Positions 8,428-16,991 of a stretch of 64,000 nucleotides of DNA are shown here, piece after piece; the first letter of the stretch is position 1; the number at the start of each line of letters is the position of its first letter. A program made the position numbers and the translations under genes. Source of the DNA: Bacillus sp. AZ43 (GTDB lineage: Bacteria > Actinomycetota > Actinomycetes > Mycobacteriales > Geodermatophilaceae); NCBI GenBank assembly GCA_004570425.1, contig SPQJ01000005.1:62001-126000 (forward strand), given 5' to 3'. The notes beneath the pieces were generated by a model. It searched no databases. It was not told where the DNA came from and was given only the letters and a program-made list of their open reading frames with translations.

Positions 8428-8976
8428 TCAGTCGTCCGCGTCGCGGTCGCCACCGCGGCCACCGAGACCGCGGTGGCCCCAGTCGTCGCTGTTCACCCGC
8501 TCGGTGATGCGGGCCTCCAGGTCGGCGAGCCGCTCGTCTGCCTGCTCCTGGGTGAGGTCACCGTTCTCCACGGCCTGGGCGATCCGCTCGTCCGCCGCCG
8601 CCACGAGGGCATCGACCAGTGCGTCGACGTCCACGCCCTGCGCCGCGGCGACGTCGGCCAGCGAGGTGTCGTCCGCCCGCAGCGCCTCGCGGAGCTCGTC
8701 CTCGGTCATGTCCATCGCCGTCGCTGCGGCGGAGAGGTCGAGGTGACCCCCGCCACCGTGGCCGCCCAGGGCCAGCTGTGCCAGCGTCGAGGCCACCTCG
8801 TCGGCCTGCGCACCGGTGATCGACCCGTCCTCCACCAGATCGGCCAGGGCCTCCCGTATCCGGTCCTCGCGAGCGGTCGCCGTCTCGTCGTCGGCCAGCG
8901 CCGGGACCGCGAACGCCAGGCCGCCCCCGAGGGCGAGCACCCCGGCGGTGGTGGCGATGATCAGCTTCTTCCGCAC
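8428..8976 (-). CDS. Secreted helical protein of unknown function
   Basis: A 182-residue exported protein. A signal peptide is clear: MRKKLIIATT, a hydrophobic core, and an AFAVPALA cleavage region near residue 30. The mature part is acidic and built from repeated helix-turn-helix units of the kind LxxLVEDGSITGAQADEVA and AVENGDLTQEQADERLADL, resembling YckD/DUF2680-like secreted proteins, with a His/Gly linker (GGHGGGGH) and a His/Asp-rich tail that might bind metal. The GTG at 8976 is preferred because GAGGAG stands 5 bases before it, while the GTG at 8982 overlaps that site. Function is unknown. Confidence 0.7.
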   Translation of the reverse strand: MRKKLIIATTAGVLALGGGLAFAVPALADDETATAREDRIREALADLVEDGSITGAQADEVASTLAQLALGGHGGGGHLDLSAAATAMDMTEDELREALRADDTSLADVAAAQGVDVDALVDALVAAADERIAQAVENGDLTQEQADERLADLEARITERVNSDDWGHRGLGGRGGDRDADD

Positions 8977-9083
8977 GTGCACTCCTCGTTCCGGGTCGTT
9001 CGGTCCTCCTCACCGTGCGTCCCGCACTTGTGGTGCACCTGGGAGCCGCCCCGGGGCGCGGCTGTGAATTCCCCGCCCCGCCG

Positions 9084-10310
9084 TCAGACCTCCGTCACCT
9101 CGTAGGTGTGCCCGGCGGCCCGCAGTCGCTCCACCAGGACCTGCCCCATCGCCGTCGCCGGGGTGAGGGAACCGGCGCGGTCGGGCAGCCGGTCGCCGTC
9201 CAGGGCCAGCGCGAGCGCGCTCTCCCCGAGCATCACGGCAGTCGCCGCGTACCCCGGGTCGCCCTTCCCCGCCGCGACCGCCCGGTACCGGCGCCCGCTC
9301 TCCGTCCCGGCGTCCACGGTCATCCGGAACCAGCCCTTCTCCCGCACCGACTCGCTCGGGCCGGTGCCCGGGGCAGGGAGCACCCGGTCGAGCAGGGCGC
9401 GGGTGGGCGGGAAGCTCATCGCGGCGAGGGTGCCGGCCAGGCCCGCGGTCAGCCCGGCCGCCGTCACCGCCCCGACCGGCCCGCGGCCGACGCCCATCAC
9501 CTCGCCGTAGCTGAACTCGCGGCCGTACGCCCAGTCCTGCAGGGCGTTGCTGCGCCGGACGATCCGGGTGTTGAACGGGGCCATGACGAACGGGGCGGTC
9601 CACCGGCCGTCGGCGGTCCGGCCGGGCGGGACGGCGTCGCGGGGCTGCCGGGTGCGCGGCTCGGCGTCCCGGTCGGGGCTCAGCGCGTACGGGTGGCCGG
9701 CGACGCGGCGCAGCGCCGGGTTCTCCTGCAGCGCCTCCACCTGGGCGCGCATCGAGTCGATCGTGCCGCCGCTGAGCCCCCCGCGGAGCGTGGCCACCAG
9801 GCGGACGTCGCGGAGCCCGCCCGCCCCGTCGGCGCGTGCCCGCTCCGCGAGCAGGAACGCGCCGAGGTCCGACGGGATGGAGTCGTAGCCGCAGGCGTGC
9901 ACGATGCGCGCGCCGGTCTGGCGGGCCCGGGCGTCGACCCGGTCGATCGCCTCCCGGACGAAGAGGACCTCCCCCGTGAGATCGGCGTAGTGGGTGCCGG
10001 CCGTGGCGCACGCCTCGACCACCGGCATGCCGTACCGGGCGTACGGGCCGACGGTCGTCGCCAGCACACGGGTCTGCCCGGCCAGCTCGGCCAGGGACGC
10101 GGGATCGTCGGAGTCCGCCTGGACCACCGGCCACTCCCGTGCGGCCGGGGGGAGGGCGGCCCGCGCCTCGAGCAGCCGGGTCCGCGACCGCCCGGCAAGC
10201 GCGATGCGCGTGCCGTCCGGCGCGCTCTCGGCGAGGTAGGCGGCCAGCAGCCGGCCCACGAAGCCGGTCGCGCCGAACACTGCGAGGTCGAAGGTCCGTC
10301 GGTCCGCCAT
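9084..10310 (-). CDS. Saccharopine dehydrogenase-like NAD(P)-dependent oxidoreductase
   Basis: A 408-residue protein with an N-terminal Rossmann fold (VFGATGFVGRLLAAYL, residues 10-25; ALAGRS) of the saccharopine-dehydrogenase-like family that includes the mycobacterial trans-acting enoyl reductase. Other hallmarks are TTVGPYARYGMPVVEAC, the TGTHYADLTGE loop and HACGYDSIPSDLGAF. Family members reduce lipid or amino-acid-like intermediates; the substrate here is unknown. ATG 10310 has GGATGAG upstream. The frame is open far upstream into the ligase region on the other strand, which I treat as GC bias rather than coding. It diverges from the ligase gene across 60 bases. Confidence 0.8.
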   Translation of the reverse strand: MADRRTFDLAVFGATGFVGRLLAAYLAESAPDGTRIALAGRSRTRLLEARAALPPAAREWPVVQADSDDPASLAELAGQTRVLATTVGPYARYGMPVVEACATAGTHYADLTGEVLFVREAIDRVDARARQTGARIVHACGYDSIPSDLGAFLLAERARADGAGGLRDVRLVATLRGGLSGGTIDSMRAQVEALQENPALRRVAGHPYALSPDRDAEPRTRQPRDAVPPGRTADGRWTAPFVMAPFNTRIVRRSNALQDWAYGREFSYGEVMGVGRGPVGAVTAAGLTAGLAGTLAAMSFPPTRALLDRVLPAPGTGPSESVREKGWFRMTVDAGTESGRRYRAVAAGKGDPGYAATAVMLGESALALALDGDRLPDRAGSLTPATAMGQVLVERLRAAGHTYEVTEV

Positions 10311-10370
10311 GGGCTCATCCTCACCCGGCGCCCAGCCCCCTGCCGCCCGCCCCCTGCCACGATGGGCCCC

Positions 10371-11903
10371 GTGCTGCTCAGCGAGGTCGTCGCCGCCTCG
10401 GCCGCCGTCGCGGCGACCCGGTCGCGCACCGCGAAGGCCGCGGCGATCGCCGACGTCCTCGCCCGGGCGGAGGCCGACGAGGTCCGGCCGGTCACCGCCT
10501 GGCTGGCCGGCGAGACGCTGCAGGGCCGCCTCGGCGTCGGCTGGCGCACCCTCTCCCGCCTGGCCGGTCCGGCCGCGGCCGAGCCGGCACTCACCGTCGC
10601 CGCCGTCGACCGCGTCCTCGACGAGCTCGCCGGGACGTCCGGGGCCGGCTCGGCCGCCCGCCGCGACGGGCTGCTCGCCGCCCTGTTCGGCGACGCCACC
10701 GACGACGAGCAGCGCTTCCTGGTGCGGCTGCTCACCGGCGAGCTCCGGCAGGGTGCGCTCGAGGGCGTCGTCCTGGAGGCGGTGGCGGGGGCGGCCGCGG
10801 TGCCGGCCGCCGCCGTCCGGCGGGCGTTCATGCTGTCGGGCCGGCTGCCCGACACCGCGGCGACGGCGCTGGCCGGTGGCGTCCCGGCGCTGGAGGCCGA
10901 GCACCTCCGGGTCGGCCGGCCGGTCCGGCCGATGCTGGCCAGCCCCGGCTCGTCGCTGGACGCCGCGCTCGCCGACCTCGGCGCCGACGTGACGGTGGAG
11001 TTCAAGCTCGACGGCGCCCGCATCCAGGTGCACCGGGACGGCGACGACGTCCGGGTCTGGACGCGCACGCTGCGGGAGATCACCGACGGCGTTCCCGAGC
11101 TCGTCGACCGGGTGCGCGCGCTGCCCTGCCGGACCGTCGTCCTGGACGGCGAGACCCTGGCGCTGGACGACGACGGCCGGCCCCGCGCCTTCCAGGACAC
11201 GATGAGCCGCTTCGGCAGCGACGCGTCGGACGAGGGCGTGCTGCTCAGCCCGTTCTTCTTCGACGTCCTCCACCTCGACGGCCGCGACCTGCTCGACGAG
11301 CCGCTGCGCACCCGGCTGGACGCGCTGGCCGGGCTGCTGGCCGCCGACGCGCACGCGCCGCTGCGGATGCCCGGCGTCCGCTCCCCCACCCCGGCCCAGG
11401 CCGCGCAGGTGCTCGACGACGCCCTGACCGCCGGGCACGAGGGTGTCGTCGTCAAGGCCCTGGACGCGCCCTACGCGGCGGGCCGGCGGGGCAGGGCCTG
11501 GCAGAAGGTCAAGCCGGTGCACACCCTCGACCTGGTCGTGCTGGGCGCGGAGTGGGGGTACGGCCGCCGCACCGGGACGCTGTCGAACATCCACCTCGGG
11601 GCTCGCGACCCCGACGGCGGCGAGCCGGTGATGGTGGGCAAGACGTTCAAGGGGATGACCGACGAGCTGCTGGAGTGGCAGACGCGCACCTTCCCGTCGC
11701 TCGCCCGGGAGCGCCCCGGGTGGGGCGTGCTGCTGCGGCCGGAGCTGGTCGTCGAGATCGCGGTGGACGGCGCCCAGCGCAGCCCGCGCTACCCCGGCGG
11801 CGTGGCGCTGCGGTTCGCCCGCGTCGTCCGGTACCGGCCGGACCGGACCCCGGCCGACGCCGACACCATCGACGCCGTCCGGGCCCTGCTCGCCGGCGGC
11901 TAG
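10371..11903 (+). CDS. ligB: ATP-dependent DNA ligase, LigB type
   Basis: A 510-residue ATP-dependent DNA ligase, about the same length as M. tuberculosis LigB (507). The N-terminal DNA-binding region runs to about residue 195; the adenylation domain carries the nucleotidyl lysine in EFKLDGARIQVH (about 210), then FFFDVLHLDG, GHEGVVVKALDAPY and KVKPVHTLDLVVLG; the OB-fold includes MVGKTFKGMTDELLEWQ and RPELVVEIAVDGAQRS. It seals nicks in repair, next to the essential NAD ligase coded elsewhere. GTG 10371 (MLLSEVV) matches the known LigB start; ATG 10362 adds three residues. It overlaps the convergent LLM gene by 4 bases. Confidence 0.92.
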   Translation: MLLSEVVAASAAVAATRSRTAKAAAIADVLARAEADEVRPVTAWLAGETLQGRLGVGWRTLSRLAGPAAAEPALTVAAVDRVLDELAGTSGAGSAARRDGLLAALFGDATDDEQRFLVRLLTGELRQGALEGVVLEAVAGAAAVPAAAVRRAFMLSGRLPDTAATALAGGVPALEAEHLRVGRPVRPMLASPGSSLDAALADLGADVTVEFKLDGARIQVHRDGDDVRVWTRTLREITDGVPELVDRVRALPCRTVVLDGETLALDDDGRPRAFQDTMSRFGSDASDEGVLLSPFFFDVLHLDGRDLLDEPLRTRLDALAGLLAADAHAPLRMPGVRSPTPAQAAQVLDDALTAGHEGVVVKALDAPYAAGRRGRAWQKVKPVHTLDLVVLGAEWGYGRRTGTLSNIHLGARDPDGGEPVMVGKTFKGMTDELLEWQTRTFPSLARERPGWGVLLRPELVVEIAVDGAQRSPRYPGGVALRFARVVRYRPDRTPADADTIDAVRALLAGG

Positions 11904-12940
11904 ACGTCCGCGACGCGGGGGGCGACCTCGGTGCCGAGGAGCTCGATGCCGCGCAGCAGGTCGGCGTGCGCCAGCCGCGGGTTGGTCATCTGCAGCGAGA
12001 TGCGGTCCACCCCGCCGAGCTGCCCGGAGATGCGCACCAGCTTCTCCGCGACCGTGTCGGGGTCACCCATGAAGAAGGCGCCGTCGGGGCCGCTGGTCGC
12101 GTCGAACTGGGCGCGCGTGGGCGGGGCGAAGCCGCGCTCCCGGGAGACCTTCTCGAACATCTCGTGCCAGCCCGGGTAGATCGTGTCGGCGGCGGCCCGC
12201 GTGCTGTCCGCGACGAACCCGAACACGTGCAGCCCCACCTGCAGCCGCTCCGGCGGGTGCCCGGCCTGCGCGCCGGCGCGGCGGTAGAGCTCGATCAGCG
12301 GCCCGAACTGGCGCGGCTCGCCGCCGATGATCGCCACCATGAGCGGCAGGCCGAGCAGCCCCGCCCGGACGAACGACTCGGGCGTGCCGCCGACGCCCAC
12401 CCAGATCGGCAGAGGGTCCTGGAGCGGCCGCGGGTAGACGCCCTGCCCGGTGAGCGGCGGACGGTGCCGGCCCGACCAGGTGACGTGCTCGGACTCCCGG
12501 ATGCGCAGCAGCAGGTCGAGCTTCTCGGCGAACAGCTCGTCGTAGTCGCGCAGGCTGAGCCCGAACAGCGGGAAGGCCTCGGTGAACGAACCGCGGCCGA
12601 CGACGAGGTCGATGCGGCCCTGGGAGATCAGGTCCAGGGTGGCGAACTGCTGGAACACCCGCACCGGGTCCGCGGCGCTGAGCACGGCGACCGCGCTGCC
12701 CAGCCGGATCCGCGACGTCCGCGCGGCGGCAGCGCCGAGGATGACCGGCGGCGCGGAGTCGTAGTACTCGGGCCGGTGGTGCTCCCCGATGCCGAAGGAG
12801 TACAGCCCGACCTCGTCGGCCAGGGCGATCTCCTCCAGGAGGTGCGCCATGCGCTCCGCCGGACCGATCACCCGCTCCGTGGCGGGATCGGTCACGGCCG
12901 ACACGAAGCTGTCCACACCCAGATGCACGGCACGAGTCAA
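11900..12940 (-). CDS. LLM-class flavin-dependent oxidoreductase
   Basis: A 346-residue bacterial-luciferase-like monooxygenase. It shows the TIM-barrel pattern of the family: GIGEHHRPEYYDSAPPVIL, TSRIRLGSAVAVLSAADPVRV, QFATLDLISQGRIDLVVGRGS, LPIWVGVGGTPES and the late GDPDTVAEKL segment. Such enzymes use reduced flavin (FMNH2 or F420) to oxidise small molecules; substrate not visible. The start is uncertain: a TTG at 12940 with GGGGAC upstream or a GTG at 12928. The gene is alone, facing the ligase, with the diguanylate cyclase diverging upstream. Confidence 0.85.
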   Translation of the reverse strand: MTRAVHLGVDSFVSAVTDPATERVIGPAERMAHLLEEIALADEVGLYSFGIGEHHRPEYYDSAPPVILGAAAARTSRIRLGSAVAVLSAADPVRVFQQFATLDLISQGRIDLVVGRGSFTEAFPLFGLSLRDYDELFAEKLDLLLRIRESEHVTWSGRHRPPLTGQGVYPRPLQDPLPIWVGVGGTPESFVRAGLLGLPLMVAIIGGEPRQFGPLIELYRRAGAQAGHPPERLQVGLHVFGFVADSTRAAADTIYPGWHEMFEKVSRERGFAPPTRAQFDATSGPDGAFFMGDPDTVAEKLVRISGQLGGVDRISLQMTNPRLAHADLLRGIELLGTEVAPRVADV

Positions 12941-13017
12941 CCAGCACCGTCCCCAGTGCGGGCTAGATCACGTCGGACGAGCCCTCAAGCTGCGGAAACT
13001 TCTGCCGATGGGGTTCT

Positions 13018-14652
13018 GTGACCAGCACGGCCGACGTCGGCCAGGACCAGGGTGGTGAGGGCGCCGCTGCGGACGCAGCGGTGCCCGACGACGCCCGCGC
13101 CGCGGTCCTCGCCGCCTCGGTGGAGGAGCTGGAGCACCTCTCGCGGTTCGACCGCCCCGACATCGACCAGCTCGCCGAGCGGGCCGCCGCCGAGGCGTGG
13201 GCGCTGGGCCGCAGCGACCTCGCGCAGCGCGCCCGTCTCGTGCAGGCCGACCTGCTGCGTCGCCGCGGCGACGTGACGGAGTGCGGCGGCCGGGCCCAGG
13301 AGATCCACCGCTGGGCCACCGAGCACGGCGCCCAGCGGCTGCTCGCCCGCAGCTCGTTCGTCCTCGCCGCGGTGTTCCAGGAGCTGGGCGACCTGTCCCG
13401 CGCGCTCGAGCACGCCCTGCGCTCGGTGGAGCTCCTGGACGAGGACGCCGCACCCCAGACCGTGATCGACCACCACGCCCGGCTCGCCGACTGCCTGGGG
13501 CTCGTGGGCGACCTCGCCGCCCGGGACCGCTACGACCGCGTGCTGCGCCTCGCCGAGGACCTGGGCGACGTCGACCGCCAGCTGCTCCTGCTCAACAACC
13601 GCGCCTACTGCGAGGTCGTCTCCGGCGCGTTCGAGGAAGCCCTGGTCTGGAGCGCGGCGCTGCAGGAGCTCGCCGCCCGGCACGACGTGCCGATCAGCGT
13701 CGGACGCCTCGACACGGTCGGTCGGGCCCTGCTGGAGCTGGGCCGCCTCGAGGAGGCCGAGGACGCGATGCTGCCCGGCGTGCGCCCGGAGATCCTGGAC
13801 GCCTCGCGGGACGGCGACGCGGGCGCCGACTTCCTCCTGACCCTCGCCGAGATCCGGCGCCGGCGCGCACACCTCGCGCAGGCCCAGGACACGCTCGACG
13901 AGTGCGTGCGCCGCTGCGAGCGCTACGGGCTCACGTCCATCCGCGTCCGGGCGCGCCGCGAGCAGGCCGAGCTGCACGCCGCCGGCGGCGACTTCCGCGC
14001 CGCCTACGAGGAGCACCGCCTCTACACCGACGAGCTCATGGAGCTGCAGTCCGCCGAGCGCGACGCCCGCGCCCGGGCCCTCCAGGCGATGTACGAGACC
14101 GCGGAGGCGCGCCGGCAGTCGCGGCGGTACCGCGAGCTGTCGCTGCGCGATCCGCTGACGGGTCTCTACAACCGCCGGTTCGTCGACGAGCAGCTGCCGC
14201 GCCTGCTGAGCGGCGACGCCGGCCGGCCGGTGACCGTGGCCCTGCTCGACCTCGACCACTTCAAGCGGGTCAACGACACGCTGTCCCACGAGGTGGGTGA
14301 CCGCGTGCTGTGCGCGGTGGCCCAGGTGCTGCAGGAGTCGGTGCCCATGGGCGGCGACGCCGACGGCGCCGGGTCGTTCGTCGCCCGCATGGGCGGCGAG
14401 GAGTTCCTCCTCGTGCTGGCCGGCGCGGCCGCCGACACCGCGGCCGCCGCGCTCGAGTCGGTCCGCCGGGCGGTGCGGGAGCACCCGTGGGACGGCCTGA
14501 CCGGGGGCCTGCCGGTGACGATCAGCATCGGTGCGGCCGCCACGCTCGACGACGCCGGGGTCACCCCCGCCGAGGTGCTCGGCCGGGCCGACGCCCATCT
14601 CTACCGCGCCAAGCGCGAGGGCCGCGACCGCGTGGTCCACGACCCCGCCTGA
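13018..14652 (+). CDS. TPR-repeat diguanylate cyclase (GGDEF)
   Basis: A 544-residue cytosolic protein. Residues about 40-360 form tetratricopeptide-like helical repeats (for example LVQADLLRRRGDVTEC, ELGDLSRALEHALRSVELL, LGRLEEAEDAML), a short coiled linker follows, and a GGDEF domain starts at SLRDPLTGLYNRRFVDEQ (about 378). The signature is GGEEF (about 461), an active form, with the Mg/GTP Asp in LLDLDHFKRVND. It should make cyclic di-GMP in response to a protein or peptide input sensed by the TPRs. No I-site RxxD is obvious just before the signature. GTG 13018 has only a weak ribosome site (GGGG). Confidence 0.85.
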   Translation: MTSTADVGQDQGGEGAAADAAVPDDARAAVLAASVEELEHLSRFDRPDIDQLAERAAAEAWALGRSDLAQRARLVQADLLRRRGDVTECGGRAQEIHRWATEHGAQRLLARSSFVLAAVFQELGDLSRALEHALRSVELLDEDAAPQTVIDHHARLADCLGLVGDLAARDRYDRVLRLAEDLGDVDRQLLLLNNRAYCEVVSGAFEEALVWSAALQELAARHDVPISVGRLDTVGRALLELGRLEEAEDAMLPGVRPEILDASRDGDAGADFLLTLAEIRRRRAHLAQAQDTLDECVRRCERYGLTSIRVRARREQAELHAAGGDFRAAYEEHRLYTDELMELQSAERDARARALQAMYETAEARRQSRRYRELSLRDPLTGLYNRRFVDEQLPRLLSGDAGRPVTVALLDLDHFKRVNDTLSHEVGDRVLCAVAQVLQESVPMGGDADGAGSFVARMGGEEFLLVLAGAAADTAAAALESVRRAVREHPWDGLTGGLPVTISIGAAATLDDAGVTPAEVLGRADAHLYRAKREGRDRVVHDPA

Positions 14653-14662
14653 GCACCGCGGC

Positions 14663-15331
14663 TCAGCCGGCCGCCCGGCCCACCAGCAGGTGGTGGGGGT
14701 GCACACGCCGCCGGTCCAGCCGCTGCGCGCGGACGTCCCGCAGCCCCGCCCCGGCCAGCCAGCGCGCCCGCTCCTCCGGGTCGACGAACGCGAACGTGGC
14801 CGAGCCCTCGGTGATGCGCAGGACCCGCACCGACAGCGCCTCCTGGAAGGCGTTCCACCGGGCTTTCCAGCGCGGCCGGGTCGCCATGTCCTTCACCACC
14901 AGGACCCCGCCGGGGGCGAGGACCGCGGCGCAGGCCTCGAGCAGCGCCCGCTGGCCCGCCGGGTCCAGCAGGTAGAGCACGTCGGCCAGGACGACGGCGT
15001 CCCACGGCCCCTCGGGCACCGCGCCGGACGGGGCGACGGCGAACCGGAGCCGGTCGCCGAGCGGCTCCGACGCCGTGGCCACCCCGATCTTGTCCACGTC
15101 GATGTCGACGCCCAGCACCCGCAGCTCGGGACGGCGGCGCGCGAGATAGGTGCTGAACAGGCCGTGCCCGCAGCCCACCTCGAGCACGCGGCCGGCCGCC
15201 GGCAGGGCGTCCACGATCGGCGGGAACGGGCAGGTCAGCCAGCGCACCCAGACGTGCGCGCGGTCGCCGGCGGGAGCCGACCGGTAGGCGCGCAGCGCGG
15301 CGCGGGCCGCGGCGTCGGGCCGGCGGCTCAC
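14663..15331 (-). CDS. Class I SAM-dependent methyltransferase, last gene of envelope operon
   Basis: A 222-residue methyltransferase. The SAM motif I is VLEVGCGHGLFSTYLA (residues 48-63), followed by the acidic loop VLGVDIDVDKIG, motif DAVVLADVLYLLD and a post-core GGVLVVKDMATRP. The target is unknown; by context (PIG-V-like mannosyltransferase, GT2, ChbG-like deacetylase) it probably modifies a lipid or glycan. It starts at GTG 15331 inside the stop of the previous gene (4-base GTGA overlap), indicating translational coupling. Its 3' end lies 10 bases from the convergent diguanylate cyclase. Confidence 0.8.
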   Translation of the reverse strand: MSRRPDAAARAALRAYRSAPAGDRAHVWVRWLTCPFPPIVDALPAAGRVLEVGCGHGLFSTYLARRRPELRVLGVDIDVDKIGVATASEPLGDRLRFAVAPSGAVPEGPWDAVVLADVLYLLDPAGQRALLEACAAVLAPGGVLVVKDMATRPRWKARWNAFQEALSVRVLRITEGSATFAFVDPEERARWLAGAGLRDVRAQRLDRRRVHPHHLLVGRAAG

Positions 15332-16173
15332 GCGGTCGCCCCGGCGACGTCGGCGAAACTGCCCAGCCGCCAGCCGAGCCGGTCGACCAGCGCGCGGGTC
15401 GACGGCGCGGTCAGCATGGCCAGCTCGTCCCCCCAGCGGTAGCCGCCCCAGTCGAACCGGGCCAGCTCCGCCTCGCCCGCCTCCCCGGGATGGGTGTTGA
15501 TCTCGGCCGTGCCCGCCCCCTCGCCGGTGAGCGCGTGGAGCGCGGCGGCGAAGCGGGTCTCGTCGAGGCGGCCGGCCTCGTCCAGGCCGGCGTACCCGTC
15601 GGTCGTGGCCAGCCCCGTCGCGGCCAGCCTCCGGTGCAGCCGGCCGGCGAGCAGCCGGACGCCGGTGCCCACCGGTCCGCGCCGGCGGCTGGCCGGCAGC
15701 CGGACGCAGCCGATGCCGTGCGCGCGGGCCAGCTCCACGACCACCCCGGCGACCGCCGGCCAGAGGTGGGTGTGCTGGTGGGTGTCGAGGTGGGTGACCG
15801 GGACGCCGATGCCCCGGACCCGCTCCAGCTGCGCCGCGAACTCGCGGGCCACGTCGCCGGGGTCGATCCGGCCGGCCAGCCCGCGGGCGACGACGGTCCG
15901 GTAGGACAGCGGGAAGCGGCCCTCGGCGTTGACGAGCGTGGGCACCTCGCGGGCCGACAGCAGGGGGCGGTCCTCCCCCACGATCGCCAGGTGGGCGCCC
16001 ACGCCGAGGCCCTCGGCGTCGCGCAGGGTGGCCGCCGCCTGCTCAAAGGCACCGCCGACGGCGAGCACCGACGTCGAGGTGACCACGCCGTCGGCGTGCC
16101 CGCGCCGGACGGCGCGGCAGATGCCGGGCGTGAGCCCCATGTCGTCGGCGTTGACCACCAGCAGGCGGCTCAC
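15328..16173 (-). CDS. ChbG/YdjC-family carbohydrate deacetylase
   Basis: A 281-residue protein of the YdjC/ChbG (hopanoid-HpnK-like) family, metal-dependent deacetylases of N-acetyl sugars. It shows LLVVNADDMGLTPGICRAV at the N-terminus (Asp metal ligands), GVGAHLAIVGEDRPLL, the THLDTHQHTHLWP metal/catalytic stretch near residue 128, and EINTHPGEAG near the end. The start GTG 16173 overlaps the preceding glycosyltransferase stop by 4 bases, and its own stop overlaps the methyltransferase start by 4, so the whole set is one translation-coupled operon. The exact sugar substrate is inferred to be lipid- or polymer-linked. Confidence 0.85.
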   Translation of the reverse strand: MSRLLVVNADDMGLTPGICRAVRRGHADGVVTSTSVLAVGGAFEQAAATLRDAEGLGVGAHLAIVGEDRPLLSAREVPTLVNAEGRFPLSYRTVVARGLAGRIDPGDVAREFAAQLERVRGIGVPVTHLDTHQHTHLWPAVAGVVVELARAHGIGCVRLPASRRRGPVGTGVRLLAGRLHRRLAATGLATTDGYAGLDEAGRLDETRFAAALHALTGEGAGTAEINTHPGEAGEAELARFDWGGYRWGDELAMLTAPSTRALVDRLGWRLGSFADVAGATA

Positions 16174-16991
16174 CGGGCGATCGACGCGGGTTCGGACGGC
16201 TCGCTGCGCGGCACGGGGAGGGAGACGAGCACCGGCGGCGCGGGCCGGGAGACGGGCGTGATGCCGGCCAGCTCCGTGCGCAGCTGGCGCATCTCGGCGA
16301 GCATGCGGCGGATGACCGATCCCGACGACAGCGTCGACACCCCGCGCGAACGGGGGAAGTAGTCGACCCCGATCTGCACGATGTGGAACCCGAGCTTCTG
16401 CGCCCGGATCACCAGCTCGGCGTCGATGAACGACCCCTCGCTGACCGGGCGCGCCGCCTCGAGGACGTGCCGGCGCACGAGCTTGAAAGCGAAGTTGATG
16501 TCGCGCACGCGGGTGCCGAACGCCGCCTTCACCAGGTTGTTGTAGACGAAGGAGTAGACGGCGCGGCGCGGCCCCTCCCCCGTCCGGTCCAGGCGGTAGG
16601 CGCTGACCATGTCCGCCTCGTAGTGCCGCAGCACGCGCAGGGCCCGGCCCAGCTCCAGCATCTCGAAGGGCAGGTCGGCGTCGGTGTAGAGGACGACGTC
16701 GCCGCGCACGGTGTCGAAGCCGGTCTTGATGCTGCCGCCCAGGCCGCGGTTCACCGCGTGGTGGACGACGCGGATGCGGAGGTCGGCCGCGGCCAGCGCG
16801 TCGGCGATCTGCGCGGTGCGGTCGGTCGAGCAGTCGTCGATGATCACCAACTCGTAGGCGGTGATCTCGCCGATGTCGACCAGGCGCCGGCATTCCTCCT
16901 CCGCGGCCCGCACCGCCCGCTCGACGTAGTCCTCCTCGTTCCACATGGGGAAGAAGACCGACAGCAGCTCGACCTTGCCGGACCGGTTCAC
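16170..16991 (-). CDS. Family 2 glycosyltransferase, polyprenyl-phosphate sugar synthase-like
   Basis: A 273-residue GT2 enzyme resembling dolichol/polyprenyl-phosphate mannosyl- or glucosyltransferases. Visible are FFPMWNEEDYVERAV (nucleotide sugar entry), ELVIIDDCSTDRT, the NRGLGGSIKTGF turn, the metal-binding DTVRGDVVLYTDADLPFE and the late FKLVRRHVLEAARP. No clear C-terminal membrane domain, so it works at the inner face. The GTG at 16991 is preferred because GGAGG lies 5 bases before it, and it overlaps the upstream mannosyltransferase stop by 4 bases. It likely supplies a lipid-linked sugar to that integral membrane enzyme. Confidence 0.85.
   Translation of the reverse strand: MNRSGKVELLSVFFPMWNEEDYVERAVRAAEEECRRLVDIGEITAYELVIIDDCSTDRTAQIADALAAADLRIRVVHHAVNRGLGGSIKTGFDTVRGDVVLYTDADLPFEMLELGRALRVLRHYEADMVSAYRLDRTGEGPRRAVYSFVYNNLVKAAFGTRVRDINFAFKLVRRHVLEAARPVSEGSFIDAELVIRAQKLGFHIVQIGVDYFPRSRGVSTLSSGSVIRRMLAEMRQLRTELAGITPVSRPAPPVLVSLPVPRSEPSEPASIAR

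Noticed and set aside
9015-10370. 450-residue in-frame extension upstream of the DNA ligase
   Set aside because: It is antisense to the saccharopine-dehydrogenase-like gene, low complexity, and the ligase family starts at 10371.
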